Notes under the pieces: generated by a model | The model's database searches: none | What the model was told of the DNA's origin: nothing | The model's input: the letters and a program-made list of their open reading frames with translations, nothing else | Shown here: piece by piece, positions 1 to 11,048 of the stretch | Layout of the letters: each line of letters begins with the position of its first letter | Position numbering within the stretch: the stretch's first letter is position 1 | Assembly (NCBI GenBank): GCA_033782935.1 | Contig: JAWQEG010000410.1 | Coordinates: 558,001-622,000 of the forward strand | Reading direction: 5' to 3' | DNA length: 64,000 nucleotides | Source of the DNA: Petrolisthes cinctipes | Lineage: Eukaryota > Arthropoda > Malacostraca > Decapoda > Porcellanidae | Made by a program: the position numbers and the translations under genes

Positions 1-23
1 GGTGGATATTTGATTGTGGCTGT
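1..23. mobile_element. Right terminus of a TA-bounded MITE (family A)
   Basis: The first bases match the inward end of the MITE copies at 10503, 40039 and 45790 (terminal motif TACAGCCACAATCAAATA, here in reverse complement). The rest of the element lies outside the window. TA target and short inverted ends suggest a Tc1/mariner-type non-autonomous element (inference). Confidence 0.7.
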
Positions 24-81
24 ACCACTTCTACCTGAATGAGGAGGTGAGAACATAACATAGAATTTACTGTTACTGTAT

Positions 82-147
82 GGTTGGTTACATGAATTCT
101 TACACAGGCTATATGGAAAGAGAGGTCATTCATTATTGTGGAAGTAC

Positions 148-190
<43 letters not shown>

Positions 191-352
191 GTTGGTTACA
201 TGAATTCTTACACAGGCTATATGGAAAGAGAGGTCATTCATTATTGTGGAAGTACTGCAGTGTGTGTGTGTGTGTGTGTTTATAGTTGGTTACATGAATT
301 CTTACACAGGCTATATGGAAAGAGAGGTCATTATTCTGGAAATATTGCAATG
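82..352. repeat. About 100-bp tandem repeat, 3 units, each with a TG run
   Basis: A segment beginning GTTGGTTACATGAATTC and ending in a (TG)n run recurs three times. The TG runs shorten from about 38 to 16 bases. The small reading frame across it is a by-product of the repeat. Confidence 0.85.
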
Positions 353-956
353 AATGGTCTACCAAGTGACCCTGTGATTAGTAAAACAACAAACTGAATA
401 ATAATGTTGTATTGCAGTTACATAGTCTTGCTTTTTCAATCAATTTTTGTGGCCAATAGTACTTAGTGTTTATGTCAGTATCTTGTAATGTTATGGTTTG
501 TTGATCAATTATACTTTTCCAACCAACCCTATCTATTGTATGTATTGTATTACATTTATCTGTCAATCTCTATTTTTCTCTGTTCCAATACTCCCTCCTC
601 ATTCAATCAAACCCTCCCTTTACCCTCACATTTCTCTGCCTGGTATTTTCTTTTCTATAAATTGTGTTGGTAAAAAGATGATGATGCTGTGCTGTATATT
701 GTTCTGTACATGTCACTGATAGATTGATTAATTATAAGACCTTTGGGCCATGAACAAGAAATGACTTGAGGTAGATGAAAATGATAACCAATACAGTGGC
801 TCTATATATAAGACCTGTTGACCATTGGTTTGGGTTAGGTTAGGTGTGACTTTTACCCCTTGTTTGTGTATGGAAGGAGATTTTATAATAATATAATTGT
901 ACAAAACTTGTGTATTGTAATATGAGTTTCATGTACTTTACTTGTACAGGTGTAAG

Positions 957-1095
957 TCAATGGAATGTGGGGGACAATATGTGAACATGGATGGACAGAA
1001 TATGTTGTTGTTGCAGCTGCTGTGGCTTGTCAACAAATGGGTTATGTTGTCAACCCTGAAGACTGGCTTCTACAACCTGCTAGTATTATCATGAG
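957..1095 (+). CDS. SRCR-domain exon (partial gene)
   Basis: An open 139-bp segment (2 nt + 45 codons + 2 nt) ends at a consensus donor (ATGAG|GTAAAT). It encodes a clear scavenger-receptor cysteine-rich (SRCR) signature: W-G-T-I-C, then H-G-W, then a V-A-C-Q-Q-M-G-Y block and an N-P-E-D-W stretch. These match the conserved first strand and first cysteines of SRCR domains, which are extracellular disulfide-bonded modules. The start is uncertain. The best upstream AG (949) would put an in-frame TAA in the exon, so I chose the AG at 955-956. Other SRCR exons were not found. The NPEDW-like loop vaguely recalls septate/tricellular-junction SRCR proteins, but I cannot name the gene. It could be a decayed fragment. 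Confidence 0.6.
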
Positions 1096-1736
1096 GTAAA
1101 TGCTGTCATTGACTAATTAACATATTATATGATCACAATTGCAAATATACAGTGTTCTTTATAGGTTATTTTTGAAGCATGATAACTGATACTGTTATTT
1201 TGTGTACATAAAAACTACTGTTCTGCATTTTCATTTCCATAAAATAAACCAAAATATAAAATTGGAACCTGACACTCAGCCATAGAAACAAATTTTGAGT
1301 TAGCATAAAAAAGCCTTGATGTGGGTTATCTTGTTGTTGTTATTGTTGTTGTTGTCATATAGATTTTTCGTTAATTTGGAAATCTCAAACCTCCCTGCCT
1401 TCCGGATTAATTAAGGGACTTTTACTGTATCCACTGTGTTTATGGGTGTGTAATGTATAAAAAGGGTTTACTGTACTGTACATAGATAGATTACAAACAT
1501 GTACAATACACACACACACACACACAACAACAACAACAACAGTGGAAAACAAGGAATACTGTATAATTATAACAACTCAACATAAAAGACAAACCCTAAA
1601 GGTGGATAATTATGAAATGTGAACCCAGTCATTGTGTTTGAATCATTATAGTGACAAAAGTGTGTACACATATTGACATTCCCTGACCCAGTAGTGTGTA
1701 GCCAAATGACTATTTCATTGACACTATGATTATTAA
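1096..1736. other. Unannotated intergenic or intronic sequence
   Basis: AT-rich sequence downstream of the SRCR exon with short (GTT)n, (CA)n and (CAA)n runs near 1330-1360 and 1510-1540. No coding or transposon signature recognised. Confidence 0.5.
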
Positions 1737-1756
1737 CCTAACCTAACCTAACCTAC
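1737..1756. repeat. Interstitial telomere-type repeat (CCTAA)n
   Basis: Four tandem CCTAA/TTAGG pentamers, the telomere repeat of most arthropods, lying 22 bp left of the fold-back element that starts at 1782. Confidence 0.85.
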
Positions 1757-1781
1757 AAGATGGTGTTGGCATCACTGTTAA

Positions 1782-2859
1782 GGGGGTGCGGGAGTAGAGG
1801 ACAGGCTTGGGGGGGGTGCGGGAATAAGGGGTCATTGTTAAGGGGGTGCAGGAGTAGGGGAGAGGCTTGGGGGGGGTGCGGGAATAGGGGGTCATTGTTT
1901 TGGGGGTGCGGGAGTAGGGGGACAGGCTTGGGGGGGCTTTCAGGGGTGTGGGAATAGGGGGACAGTCTTGGGGGGGTAGAAAGCCTGTCCCCCCTTTCCT
2001 GCACCCCCCAAAACCCCCATAAACCTGTCCCCCTACTCCTGCACCCCCCTAACCCCCCCCCCAAGCCTGTCCCCCTACTCCTGCACCCCCCAAACCCCCC
2101 CAAGCCTGTCCCCCTATTCCTGCACCCCCCAAACCCCCCCAAGCCTGTCCCCCTATTCCCTCACCCCCCAAAACCCCCCACTAGCCTGTCCCCCTATTCC
2201 AGCACCCCCCAAACCCCCCCCAAGCCTGTCCCCCTATTCCTGCACCCCCCAAACCCCCCCAAGCCTGTCCCCCTATTCCCTCACCCCCCAAAACCCCCCA
2301 CTAGCCTGTCCCCCTATTCCCGCACCCCCCAAAACCCTCCCCAAGCCTGTCCCCTTACTCCTGCACCCCCCAAAACCCCCCCAAGCCTGTCCCCCTATTC
2401 CCGCACCCCCCAAAACCCTCCCCAAGCCTGTCCCCCTATTCCAGCACCCCCCAAAACCCTCCCCAAGCCTGTCCCCCTATTCCAGCACCCCCCAAACCCC
2501 CCCCAAGCCTGTCCCCCTATTCCTGCACCCCCCAAACCCCCCCAAGTCTGTCCCCCTATTCCCTCACCCCCCAAAACCCCCCACTAGCCTGTCCCCCTAT
2601 TCCCGCACCCCCCAAAACCCTCCCCAAGCCTGTCCCCTTACTCCTGCACCCCCCCAAAACCCCCCCCAAGCCTGTCCCCCTATTTCCGCACCCCCCAAAA
2701 CCCTCCCCAAGCCTGTCCCCCTATTCCCGCACCTTCCAAAACCCCCCCCAAGCCTGTCCCCCTATTTCCGCACCCCCCAAAACCCTCCCCAAGCCTGTTC
2801 CCCTATTCCCGCACCTTCCAAACCCCCCCCCAAGCCTGTTCCCCTATTCCCGCAACCCC
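1782..2859. mobile_element. TTAA-bounded G-rich fold-back element, copy 1
   Basis: Flanked by TTAA at 1778-1781 and 2860-2863. The left arm (about 190 bp) is tandem G-rich units (GGGGGTGCGGGAGTAGGG + ACAGGCTTGGGG). The right arm (about 870 bp) is the same unit in reverse complement, so the DNA folds into a long hairpin. The loop near 1976-1986 holds TAGAAAGCC, shared by all copies. The arms are unequal because the C-strand side carries many more units. Reading frames here are shadows. No transposase is encoded. Confidence 0.85.
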
Positions 2860-2931
2860 TTAACCCCAGGCCAGAGTGTTGCAGTCCTGTTCCTTCACAA
2901 ATGTGTGGAGTTAATATGATGACTGGTATGG

Positions 2932-3268
2932 ACCTTGGGGGGGGTGCGGGAGTAGGGGAACAGGCTTGGGGGGGGTGCGGGAGTAGGGGGCCAGGCTAGG
3001 GGGGGGGGTTGGGGGGTGCGGGAGTAGGGGGACAGGCTTGGGGGGTGCGGGAGTAGGGGGACAGGCTTGGGGAGGGTTAGGGGGGTGCGGGAGTAGGGGG
3101 ACAGGCTTGGGGGGGGGGTTTAGAGGGGTGCGGGAGTAAGGGGACAGGCTTGGGGAGGGTTAGAGGGGTGCGGGAGTAGGGGGACAGGCTTGGGGGGGGG
3201 TTTAGAGGGGTGCCTGTTCCCCTATTCCCACAACCCCCAAGCCTGTCCCCCTACTCCCACACCCCCTA
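2932..3268. mobile_element. Degenerate copy of the G-rich fold-back element
   Basis: Same unit as the neighbouring copy, mostly G-strand (2932-3215), followed by a short C-strand arm to 3268. Neither edge has an intact TTAA and the canonical TAGAAAGC loop is missing. It is either a truncated copy or an internally rearranged part of the preceding one. Confidence 0.7.
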
Positions 3269-3388
3269 TAGGTTTTATTATTAAGTAACACAAATTTTAA
3301 ATGATGAAGAGCCTTTTCCTGTAAGAAGTAGTTTAATTTTAATAGCACCCTAAGTGAGCTATTGAGTTATGTTGATGTAATACTGAGA

Positions 3389-3752
3389 TGAGAAGGTGAG
3401 GAGAGAAGGGAAGGAAGGGATGAGAAGGTGAGGAGAGAAGGGAAGGAAGGGATGAGAAGGTGAGGAGAGAAGGGAAGGAAGGGATGAGAAGGTGAGGAGA
3501 GAAGGGAAGGAAGGGATGAGAAGGTGAGGAGAGAAGGGAAGGAAGGGATGAGAAGGTGAGGAGAGAAGGGATGAGAAGGTGAGGAGAGAAGGGAATAAAG
3601 GGGTGAGGAGAGAAGGAAAGGAAGGGATGAGAAGGTGAGGAGAGAAGGGAAGGAAGGGATGAGAAGGTGAGGAGAGAAGGGAATAAAGGGGTGAGGAGAG
3701 AAGGAAAGGAAGGGATGAGAAGGTGAGGAGAGAAGGGAAGGAAGGGATGAGA
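3389..3752. repeat. Purine-only minisatellite (about 31 bp)
   Basis: Eleven or so units of GATGAGAAGGTGAGGAGAGA plus GGGAAGGAAGG, with shorter variants. The strand is almost purely A/G/T without C, so one strand is purine-rich and the long open frames on the minus strand are repeat artefacts. Confidence 0.9.
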
Positions 3753-4045
3753 GCATAAGCTATAACACAAAAACAAAAATCAAACTAACATTTTCTTGCG
3801 TTGGTTTGCAGTTGTGTATGTTGAGAGGACCTCCCCAGTGGCTCAGGACTTCACTTCAACACATTTATCACCTGGTTACAATAAAGAGAACTGACTGACT
3901 GACTGGCTGAAGTTACCACAAAATAAATACCCAAGCTATACCAGGTTAGTTGTGTACAGTTGACCAGAAAAGTGACAACAGTGATCATTGAGTAGCAATA
4001 TACTGTAGGTATGTACTGTACACTTGTAATCCAGAGAGAAAATGT

Positions 4046-4214
4046 GTGTGTGTGTGTTTGTAGGCTTCTGATTCCTCCTTACCATGCCATGAAACAAGCT
4101 CCTTCCATATAGGTGTGTGTGTGTGTGTGTGTGTTAGAGAGAGAGGGAGAGAATGTGTGTGTTTGGAGGCTTCTGATTCCTCCTGACTATGACATGAAAC
4201 AACCTCCCTTCATA

Positions 4215-4245
<31 letters not shown>

Positions 4246-4410
4246 TAAGAGAGGGAAGGAGAGAGAATGTGTGTGTTTGGAGGCTTCTGATTCCTCCTGA
4301 CTATGACATGAAACAACCTCCCTCCTTATAGGTGTGTGTGTGTGTGTGTTAGAGAGAGAGAGGGAGAGAGAATGTGTGTGTGTTTGGAGGCTTCTGATTC
4401 CTCCTGACTC
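4046..4410. repeat. GT/GA-rich tandem repeat derived from a MITE arm
   Basis: About four units, each holding GGCTTCTGATTCCTCCT, CCTTCATATAGG and runs of GT and GAGA. The unique part is the same sequence as the TTAA-hairpin MITE arms at 36785-36965, so the array seems to have grown from such an element. Confidence 0.8.
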
Positions 4411-4554
4411 AACTACACATTTAATTAAATATTGAGTCAATGTTATTCAAGAAACTCTTCATAACAATATATTTTGTACTTCTCTGTGTGTATGTATTGG
4501 TTACTCTCTGCGTGTGTGTGTGTGAAGCAATTTAATACACACATTCTTTTAACA

Positions 4555-4621
4555 CCTGCTCAGTAAAACACACACACACACACACATACACACACACACA
4601 TTCTTTTAACCCTGGCTCAGT

Positions 4622-4686
<65 letters not shown>

Positions 4687-5112
4687 TCTTTTAACCCTGG
4701 CTCAGTAAAACACACACACACACACACATTCTTTTAACACCTGCTCAGTAAAACACACACACACACACATTCTTTTAACACTGGCTCAGTAAAACACACA
4801 CACACATTCATTCTTTTAACACCTGCTCAGTAAAACACACACATTCATTCTTTTAACACCTGCTCAGTAAAACACACACACATTCTTTTAACACCTTCTC
4901 AGTAAAACACACACACACGCACATTCTTTTAACACCTGCTCAGTAAAACACACACACACACACACACACACACATTCTTTTAACACTGGCTCAGTAAAAC
5001 ACACACACACATTCATTCTTTTAACACCTGCTCAGTAAAACACACACACATTCTTTTAACACCTTCTCAGTAAAACACACACACACGCACATTCTTTTAA
5101 CACCTTCTCAGT
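4555..5112. repeat. (CA)n-spaced TTCTTTTAACACCTGCTCAG minisatellite
   Basis: More than ten units with core ATTCTTTTAACACCTGCTCA followed by GTAAAA and (CA)n of very different lengths, the longest about 60 bp. A compound micro/minisatellite; no gene. Confidence 0.9.
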
Positions 5113-5134
5113 AAATCATTTTGCTTATATTTAA

Positions 5135-5297
5135 GGTAATAATTCACTTTTGTTACATTGGAGTGCCTTGATTCCTCCAAAGTATGCCAGGAAACAGGAC
5201 CAGATGAACAAAAATAATGGTGTTTGTTCTGTTGTTGCTTGGAAAAATAGTTTGGAGGATTCAGTTGCTCCAGATTTACCAACACAAAATTTCCCCC
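5135..5297. mobile_element. TTAA-bounded hairpin MITE (family B)
   Basis: Flanked by TTAA at 5131-5134 and 5298-5301. One half reads GGAGTGCCTTGATTCCTCC and the other, in reverse complement, GGAGCAACTGAATCCTCC, so the 163-bp element folds on itself imperfectly. The TTAA target suggests piggyBac-type mobilisation (inference). Confidence 0.8.
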
Positions 5298-5411
5298 TTA
5301 ATTAATTACTCGTTTATGCCAATTTTAAAACCTTCCTTCCTCCCTTCCCTCCCATTTTTATACAACCCTTACTTAGTCTTGAACTCTTTCTCCATTCCCC
5401 TTGAGTAAGAG

Positions 5412-5414
<3 letters not shown>

Positions 5415-5502
<88 letters not shown>
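5415..5502. repeat. (AT)44 microsatellite
   Basis: An uninterrupted alternating AT run of about 88 bases; able to extrude as a cruciform. Confidence 0.98.
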
Positions 5503-5505
<3 letters not shown>

Positions 5506-5818
5506 TAAGGAAACAGGAACAGTAGGTACTTTTGTATATTACATCTTCAGACAGAATAAATAAAGTGTTATAATATAATATGATAATAAATAATAAGAAT
5601 AAGGCATTATAGGTTTTACAGACAGGGTTTTAAACACCCTTGTAGTAATATTATTGTAATAGATCAGTTTTACTTTAATAGTATTTGTTGTGATGGTAAT
5701 ACTTTCACCTCAGCACCAAAAGCATCACATTTACAATAGACATTATATCAGGAGTGATAGTGTACAATTGGCCACAGGAGTTGGTGCACTTGGTGGCTGG
5801 GAAAGGAGGTACTCGATA

Positions 5819-6310
5819 GAAACTCTATCTATTTATCTATCTATAGCTCTGATGCCTCGTTCCCTCTGGTAACTCCCTCCAAGGGGATGGCCACGGCAGA
5901 AGTGTGTCCAGTTGTCCCTGTTCCAACACTCCCTCCCCTGCCTCTCACATTACTCTCCTTTACATACTCTTCCACTCTGTTCCAACACTCCCTCCTTACT
6001 TGGTCCAGCCCTACTCTGCCCCTCACATTACTCTCCTTTACATACTCTTCCACTCTGTTCCAACACTCCCTCCTTACTTGGTCCAGCCCTACTCTGCCTC
6101 TCACATTACTCTCCTTTACATACTCTTCCACTTTGTTCCAACACTCCCTCCTTACTCCCTACTCTGCCCCTCACATTACTCTCCTTTACATACTCTTCCA
6201 CTCTGTTCTGCCATCTAACCGGTGGTCTGCCTCTCACACCAGGTGCCACAACTTCACTTCCATACACCTTCTTTACAAATTCCTTACCTTGCATTCTCTC
6301 TACTGCTTGT
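5819..6310 (-). pseudogene. LINE 3' end (RTE-like), internally duplicated
   Basis: Minus-strand remnant of the C-terminal part of a non-LTR retrotransposon protein (motifs QNRVEEYVKE and RRECWNR as in the better copies at 6671 and 40860). It ends in the family's ATAG-repeat tail at 5819-5847. A block of about 76 bp covering VEEYVKESNVRGRVGLDQVR is repeated about four times between 5930 and 6215. That tandem growth within a dead LINE tail explains the shadow frames on the other strand. Confidence 0.8.
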
Positions 6311-6547
6311 GTTATTCCATTATCTCTGTTGAACCATGGAAACCAAACAGTGTGTGTTGGAGCTCTTGTGGCCAGAGGTGATGGTGGTAAATTTAAGAGT
6401 GCGCTTGGCACATTTCTACTGATTAATTAATTATGAGAGAGCGTCTTGTACAGTGTTGGGGTAGTTTTGGGGACAGTCAAGTTTGGATGGTGGTGTCCGA
6501 TTGGTTGTGAAATATTACTGCTAACACTATGCACCTAACCTGGGATT

Positions 6548-6660
6548 ATTAGTTAGGTTAGGTTAGGTTAGGTTATAGTTGCAGACAGCTGATATACAAG
6601 CCAGCAAGAGGAGCTAGTGTTGTAAGTAATGTGTGATAATTTTAGGTTAGGTTAGGTTAG
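6548..6660. repeat. TTAGG islands flanking a 70-bp unique segment
   Basis: TTAGG runs at 6553-6573 and 6643-6661 bracket a segment with GTTGCAGACAGCTGATATAC. A diverged copy of the segment follows the LINE at 7333-7404, again preceded by TTAGG repeats. The LINE therefore sits within duplicated telomere-like sequence. Confidence 0.8.
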
Positions 6661-7262
6661 AGAGAGAGCAGTGAAGGGTAGACAGGCCATAGGATCACTG
6701 GGGAGGATTATGAAGGGTAGAAGTGTGAGTATGGAAGTGAAAAGGGGACTACGAAATAGTATAATCCTGCCAACACTGACATATGCGTCGGAGACATGGA
6801 CATGGAGTAGGGCTCATCAGTCTAGAATAGGTGCTGTGGAAATGAGTTACTTGAGAGAAGCATGTGGACTTACTAGATGGGATGGAGAAAGTAATGAGAG
6901 TGTATATGAGAGATGTGGTATGAGTGAGAAGGCAATTGGTATTGAGTGTGGAGTGGTTGAGAGAGTGAAACGTAATACATTGAGATGGTATGGACATGTG
7001 GAGAGAATGCAAGGCGAGGAATTTGTAAAGAAGGTGTATGGAAGTGAAGTTGTAGGACCTGGTGTGAGAGGCAGACCACCGGTTAGATGGCAGAACAGAG
7101 TGGAAGAGTATGTAAAGGAGAGAAACATGAGGGGCAGAGTAGGGCTTGAACAAGTAAGGAGGGAGTGTTGGAACAGGGAGAACTGGAGACACTTCTGCCG
7201 TGGCCACCCCCTTGAGGGGAGTTCCCGGAGGGAACGAAGCGTCGGAGCTATAGATAGATAGA
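6661..7262 (+). pseudogene. 5'-truncated RTE-like LINE, C-terminal coding part
   Basis: An open stretch of 196 codons is the C-terminal end of a non-LTR retrotransposon reverse transcriptase. It lacks the polymerase domain and starts at the thumb/connection region (SLGRIMKGRSVS, then LPTLTYASETW). It contains the LRWYGHVERM motif typical of the region after the polymerase in RTE/CR1-like elements, and GRPPVRWQNRVEEYV. It ends AIDR* within the 3' ATAG-repeat tail. Truncation at the 5' end is typical of target-primed reverse transcription. Both ends abut TTAGG repeats (6643-6661 and 7263-7276). Not a functional gene. Confidence 0.85.
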
Positions 7263-7335
7263 TAGGTTAGGTTAGGTTGTTGTTGAAGTTCCTCAAGCTG
7301 TCTGGCCGAGCAGCCCCGAGGTTAGGTTAGGTTAT
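7263..7335. repeat. TTAGG repeats with a short LINE-tail fragment
   Basis: TTAGG pentamers flank GTTGTTGTTGAAGTTCCTC and the following 30 bases. That sequence also occurs at 44318 and, in reverse, at 19565 and 22013, where it is a (CAA)n-ended retroposon tail. Confidence 0.75.
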
Positions 7336-7404
7336 AGTTGCAGACAGCCAATATACAAGCCAGTGAGAGGAGCTAGTTTTATAAGTAATGTGTGATAATT
7401 TTAG

Positions 7405-7751
7405 GGAACCTATGTTGTGTTTGTAGTATTATTTCAGTGGGACTTATTTATATACTGTTAGGGTAAAGCACGGCCTAGTCAGACAGGTCAGCCAGCCAGA
7501 GAGCGCGAGACGAGTCCCAGGGAGATGATGACGTCAGCTGCTCCATTCTCGGTCTCTGTCCACCCATCTCAGCTGGTCATTATTTCCTTTGTTCATCGTA
7601 CTGTTTATCCCTGATATATTATCTATATTGTATTATAATGTTAAATAGGAAAGTATATAAAGAAAGTAACATTTTAATTATTATATTTAGACAGTGAAGG
7701 CTATACATATAGGCTATGCCACCACTAGAACCCTTATCATGACAACCTGCA
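7405..7751. other. No recognised feature
   Basis: Mixed-composition sequence, including a locally GC-rich portion (7480-7570). I see no splice-consistent exon or transposon end. Confidence 0.4.
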
Positions 7752-8027
7752 CTTTATTATGAGGTTTGTAGAGTCTATCTGTACCTTTATTATAACTCCA
7801 TTCACTTGTTACAGTCATCTCATATACAGACATAACTGCTAACCTTTATTATGAGGTCTGTAGAGTCTATCTGTGCCTTTATTATAACTCCATTCACTTG
7901 TTACAGTCATCTCATATACAGACATAACTGCTAACCTTTATTATGAGGTCTGTAGAGTCTATCTGTGCCTTTATTATAACTCCATTCACTTGTTACAGTC
8001 ATCTCATATACAGACATAACTGCTAAC
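7752..8027. repeat. 92-bp tandem repeat, 3 units
   Basis: Units start at 7752, 7844 and 7936 (CTTTATTATGAGGTCTGTAG...) and are nearly identical. Confidence 0.95.
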
Positions 8028-8049
8028 CTTTCAAATTCATCAAATATTT

Positions 8050-8440
8050 CAGACTGACTTCATTACAGACAAAACTAAATGCAAAATGCCAGGCTCACAA
8101 GCAAAGTTCTTATTAGCTCTCTCATTTAATGTTGATTTGCAAGGCAATGGCATTCCTTTTTTGTTCCTCAGATACTAATAGCATTTGGGACTCATACTTC
8201 TCAGAGTCAATGCTGAAGTAATATCTTCATCAGACCATTTCCTTACATCCCTCTTGTTAATAATTAATGCATCAATTTGTGAAGAAATAAACATTGGTTT
8301 CAACACACCTTCTACTATACCATGAATATTACTATTGTTGGACTCAGACTCAAGTCCGTCCACTTTAGTTTTCAGTACATCATTTTCCACTTGGAGCAGC
8401 TGTCTCTTTTCTTCTTCTAACTTTAATTTTCTGTTCTAGC
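8050..8440 (-). pseudogene. P-element/THAP9-like transposase relic, part 1
   Basis: Read on the minus strand this encodes a coiled-coil segment (EEKRQLLQVENDVL), then the block KWSDEDITSALTLRSMSPK, an in-frame TAG, and then YLRN..MPLPCKSTL. This order matches the region after the THAP zinc finger and leucine zipper in P-element-family transposases, where W-x-x-x-D-I-x-x-ALTLRS-x-SP and LPLPS-x-x-TL are conserved. A frameshift lies just upstream of EEKRQ, and stops follow at the downstream end. It is a dead fragment; no catalytic domain is seen. Confidence 0.7.
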
Positions 8441-8565
8441 TCATTACACATATGTGTCTCATTGCCTTCCCTTCTTCATTTTCATTATTCACACATTCCA
8501 GTCCACTACTTTTACCATTACTACAGGAATTATTAGGAAGTATTTCATAACCATTAGAAGCTCCA

Positions 8566-9915
8566 ACATCAGCACAGCTTTCTTCATTTACTGCTACACA
8601 CAGACAGCATATCTTAAATTGTTACACAGCTTTTTTCATTTACTGCTACACACAGACAGCATATCTTAAATTGTTACACAGCTTTCTTCATTTACTGCTA
8701 CACACAGACAGCATATCTTAAATTGTTACACAGCTTTCTTCATTTACTGCTACACACAGACAGCATATCTTAAATTGTTACACAGCTTTCTTCATTTACT
8801 GCTACACACAGACAGCATATCTTAAATTGTTACACAGCTTTCTTCATTTACTGCTACACACAGACAGCATATCTTAAATTGTTACACAGCTTTCTTCATT
8901 TACTGCTACACACAGACAGCATATCTTAAATTGTTACACAGCTTTCTTCATTTACTGCTACACACAGACAGCATATCTTAAATTGTTACACAGCTTTCTT
9001 CATTTACTGCTACACACAGACAGCATATCTTAAATTGTTACACAGCTTTCTTCATTTACTGCTACACACAGACAGCATATCTTAAATTGTTACACAGCTT
9101 TCTTCATTTACTGCTACACACAGACAGCATATCTTAAATTGTTACACAGCTTTCTTCATTTACTGCTACACACAGACAGCATATCTTAAATTGTTACACA
9201 GCTTTTTTCATTTACTGCTACACACAGACAGCATATCTTAAATTGTTACACAGCTTTCTTCATTTACTGCTACACACAGACAGCATATCTTAAATTGTTA
9301 CACAGCTTTCTTCATTTACTGCTACACACAGACAGCATATCTTAAATTGTTACACAGCTTTCTTCATTTACTGCTACACACAGACAGCATATCTTAAATT
9401 GTTACACAGCTTTCTTCATTTACTGCTACACACAGACAGCATATCTTAAATTGTTACACAGCTTTCTTCATTTACTGCTACACACAGACAGCATATCTTA
9501 AATTGTTACACAGCTTTCTTCATTTACTGCTACACACAGACAGCATATCTTAAATTGTTACACAGCTTTCTTCATTTACTGCTACACACAGACAGCATAT
9601 CTTAAATTGTTACACAGCTTTCTTCATTTACTGCTACACACAGACAGCATATCTTAAATTGTTACACAGCTTTCTTCATTTACTGCTACACACAGACAGC
9701 ATATCTTAAATTGTTACACAGCTTTCTTCATTTACTGCTACACACAGACAGCATATCTTAAATTGTTACACAGCTTTCTTCATTTACTGCTACACACAGA
9801 CAGCATATCTTAAATTGTTACACAGCTTTCTTCATTTACTGCTACACACAGACAGCATATCTTAAATTGTTACACAGCTTTCTTCATTTACTGCTACACA
9901 CAGACAGCATATCTT
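8566..9915. repeat. 52-bp satellite, 26 nearly identical units
   Basis: The motif CAGACAGCATATC recurs from 8601 to 9901 at an exact 52-bp period, giving 26 units with almost no divergence (rare C/T variants). The array lies between two parts of the P-element-like coiled coil (8050-8440 and 9917-10200). It is therefore an expansion inside the transposon relic. Confidence 0.97.
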
Positions 9916-9916
9916 A

Positions 9917-10200
9917 AATTATTCTCTTCTAACCCTGTTTTGCAGACCTTGTAGCTCTCTCACTTCTTTTTGTTTATATTATAATACATTTTTCCAATTA
10001 ACAAAAACAATGGTGGTCTGTTGCTTGGATCAAGATTTACTAATGACCAGACAGACCACTTTGAAAACCCGACAATAATCATGATCTTCTTTGGATGACT
10101 GTGCACTTGGCTGGTGTTGTTGTTGTTCTTGATTACTAAACATAGAGTATGAAGAATTGCAAAACAAAGCCTCCATTGACTCCTGATGTTGCAAGGATCT
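9917..10200 (-). pseudogene. P-element-like transposase relic, part 2 (upstream side)
   Basis: On the minus strand, 10200 to about 10040 stays open for about 50 codons with Q-rich low complexity (NQEQQQHQPSAQ). Near 9960-9915 the frame reads QKEVRELQGLQNRVRRE, a leucine-zipper-like coiled coil. This is where the zipper of a P-element transposase would lie relative to part 1. The assignment of the Q-rich portion is inference. Confidence 0.4.
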
Positions 10201-10502
10201 GTGTTCTGTTTGTATGATATGTTTTGTTAGTACATATTGAAGTTTTCATGACAATGGTAGGGGACTTATATTAACACCATTAAAACACTATTATTTTTTT
10301 TATTTTTTTTATTAATATTTGTAATGTTTTTTTTGTTTTTTTTCATAATATCTTGTGTCATATTGTATGTATGATGAGTTTGGTTAGTATTCAAGTTTAT
10401 TATGACAGAGATACTGTACTGTACTGTACTTACACTGTCAGCATTACTAACTAACACAACATTGACCATTCCTATCTATTATTAATTATTATTGACTCCC
10501 AT

Positions 10503-10664
10503 GTACAATCACAATCAAATATCCACCAACACTTTCCTTCCATCGTACAAATAAATCAGTATCATATCAAAATATAATCATACAACACCTTACGTTAACT
10601 CAACCCCTCAATTATTATTATAAGGTGTTGCAAATTCATACACGTGTTGTTCTTTATTACCAAG

Positions 10665-10727
<63 letters not shown>

Positions 10728-10821
10728 AGGTGCTGCAAAATCATACACGTGTTGTTCTTTATTACCAAGATATTTACTACGATGGAAGGATATTGTTGGT
10801 GGATATTTGATTGTGGCTGTA
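10503..10821. mobile_element. TA-bounded MITE, family A, with internal (ATT)n
   Basis: Left end TACAATCACAATCAAATATC and right end its reverse complement (...GATTGTGGCTGTA), flanked by TA. The middle has two copies of TACACGTGTTGTTCTTTATT separated by about 60 bp of (ATT)n. Sister copies at 31798, 40039 and 45790. Confidence 0.85.
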
Positions 10822-11048
10822 CAGTATTCATTCTTTCCTTTGTTTGTGTGTGTCCATAATATCTCTGTTCTTTCTCACACTATTCCTTTGTATTGTGTGT
10901 TTTGTGCCATATGGTGTTTGATTACTGTCTGGCACTAACAATACATTTTCTCCCTTACCACAGGACCTTCTGCTTATGTCAGGCTATTTTCTCCCTTTCT
11001 TTGTACATTTTCTCAGCCACAACTGACCCTTCACTGATATCCTTACAG

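Noticed and set aside
1782..3268. CpG island or promoter
   Set aside because: The GC-richness comes from G-run repeats with few CpG; the same sequence recurs as mobile copies across the window.
8566..9915. CRISPR-like array (regular repeats)
   Set aside because: The 52-bp units are contiguous without unique spacers and the genome is eukaryotic; it is a satellite.
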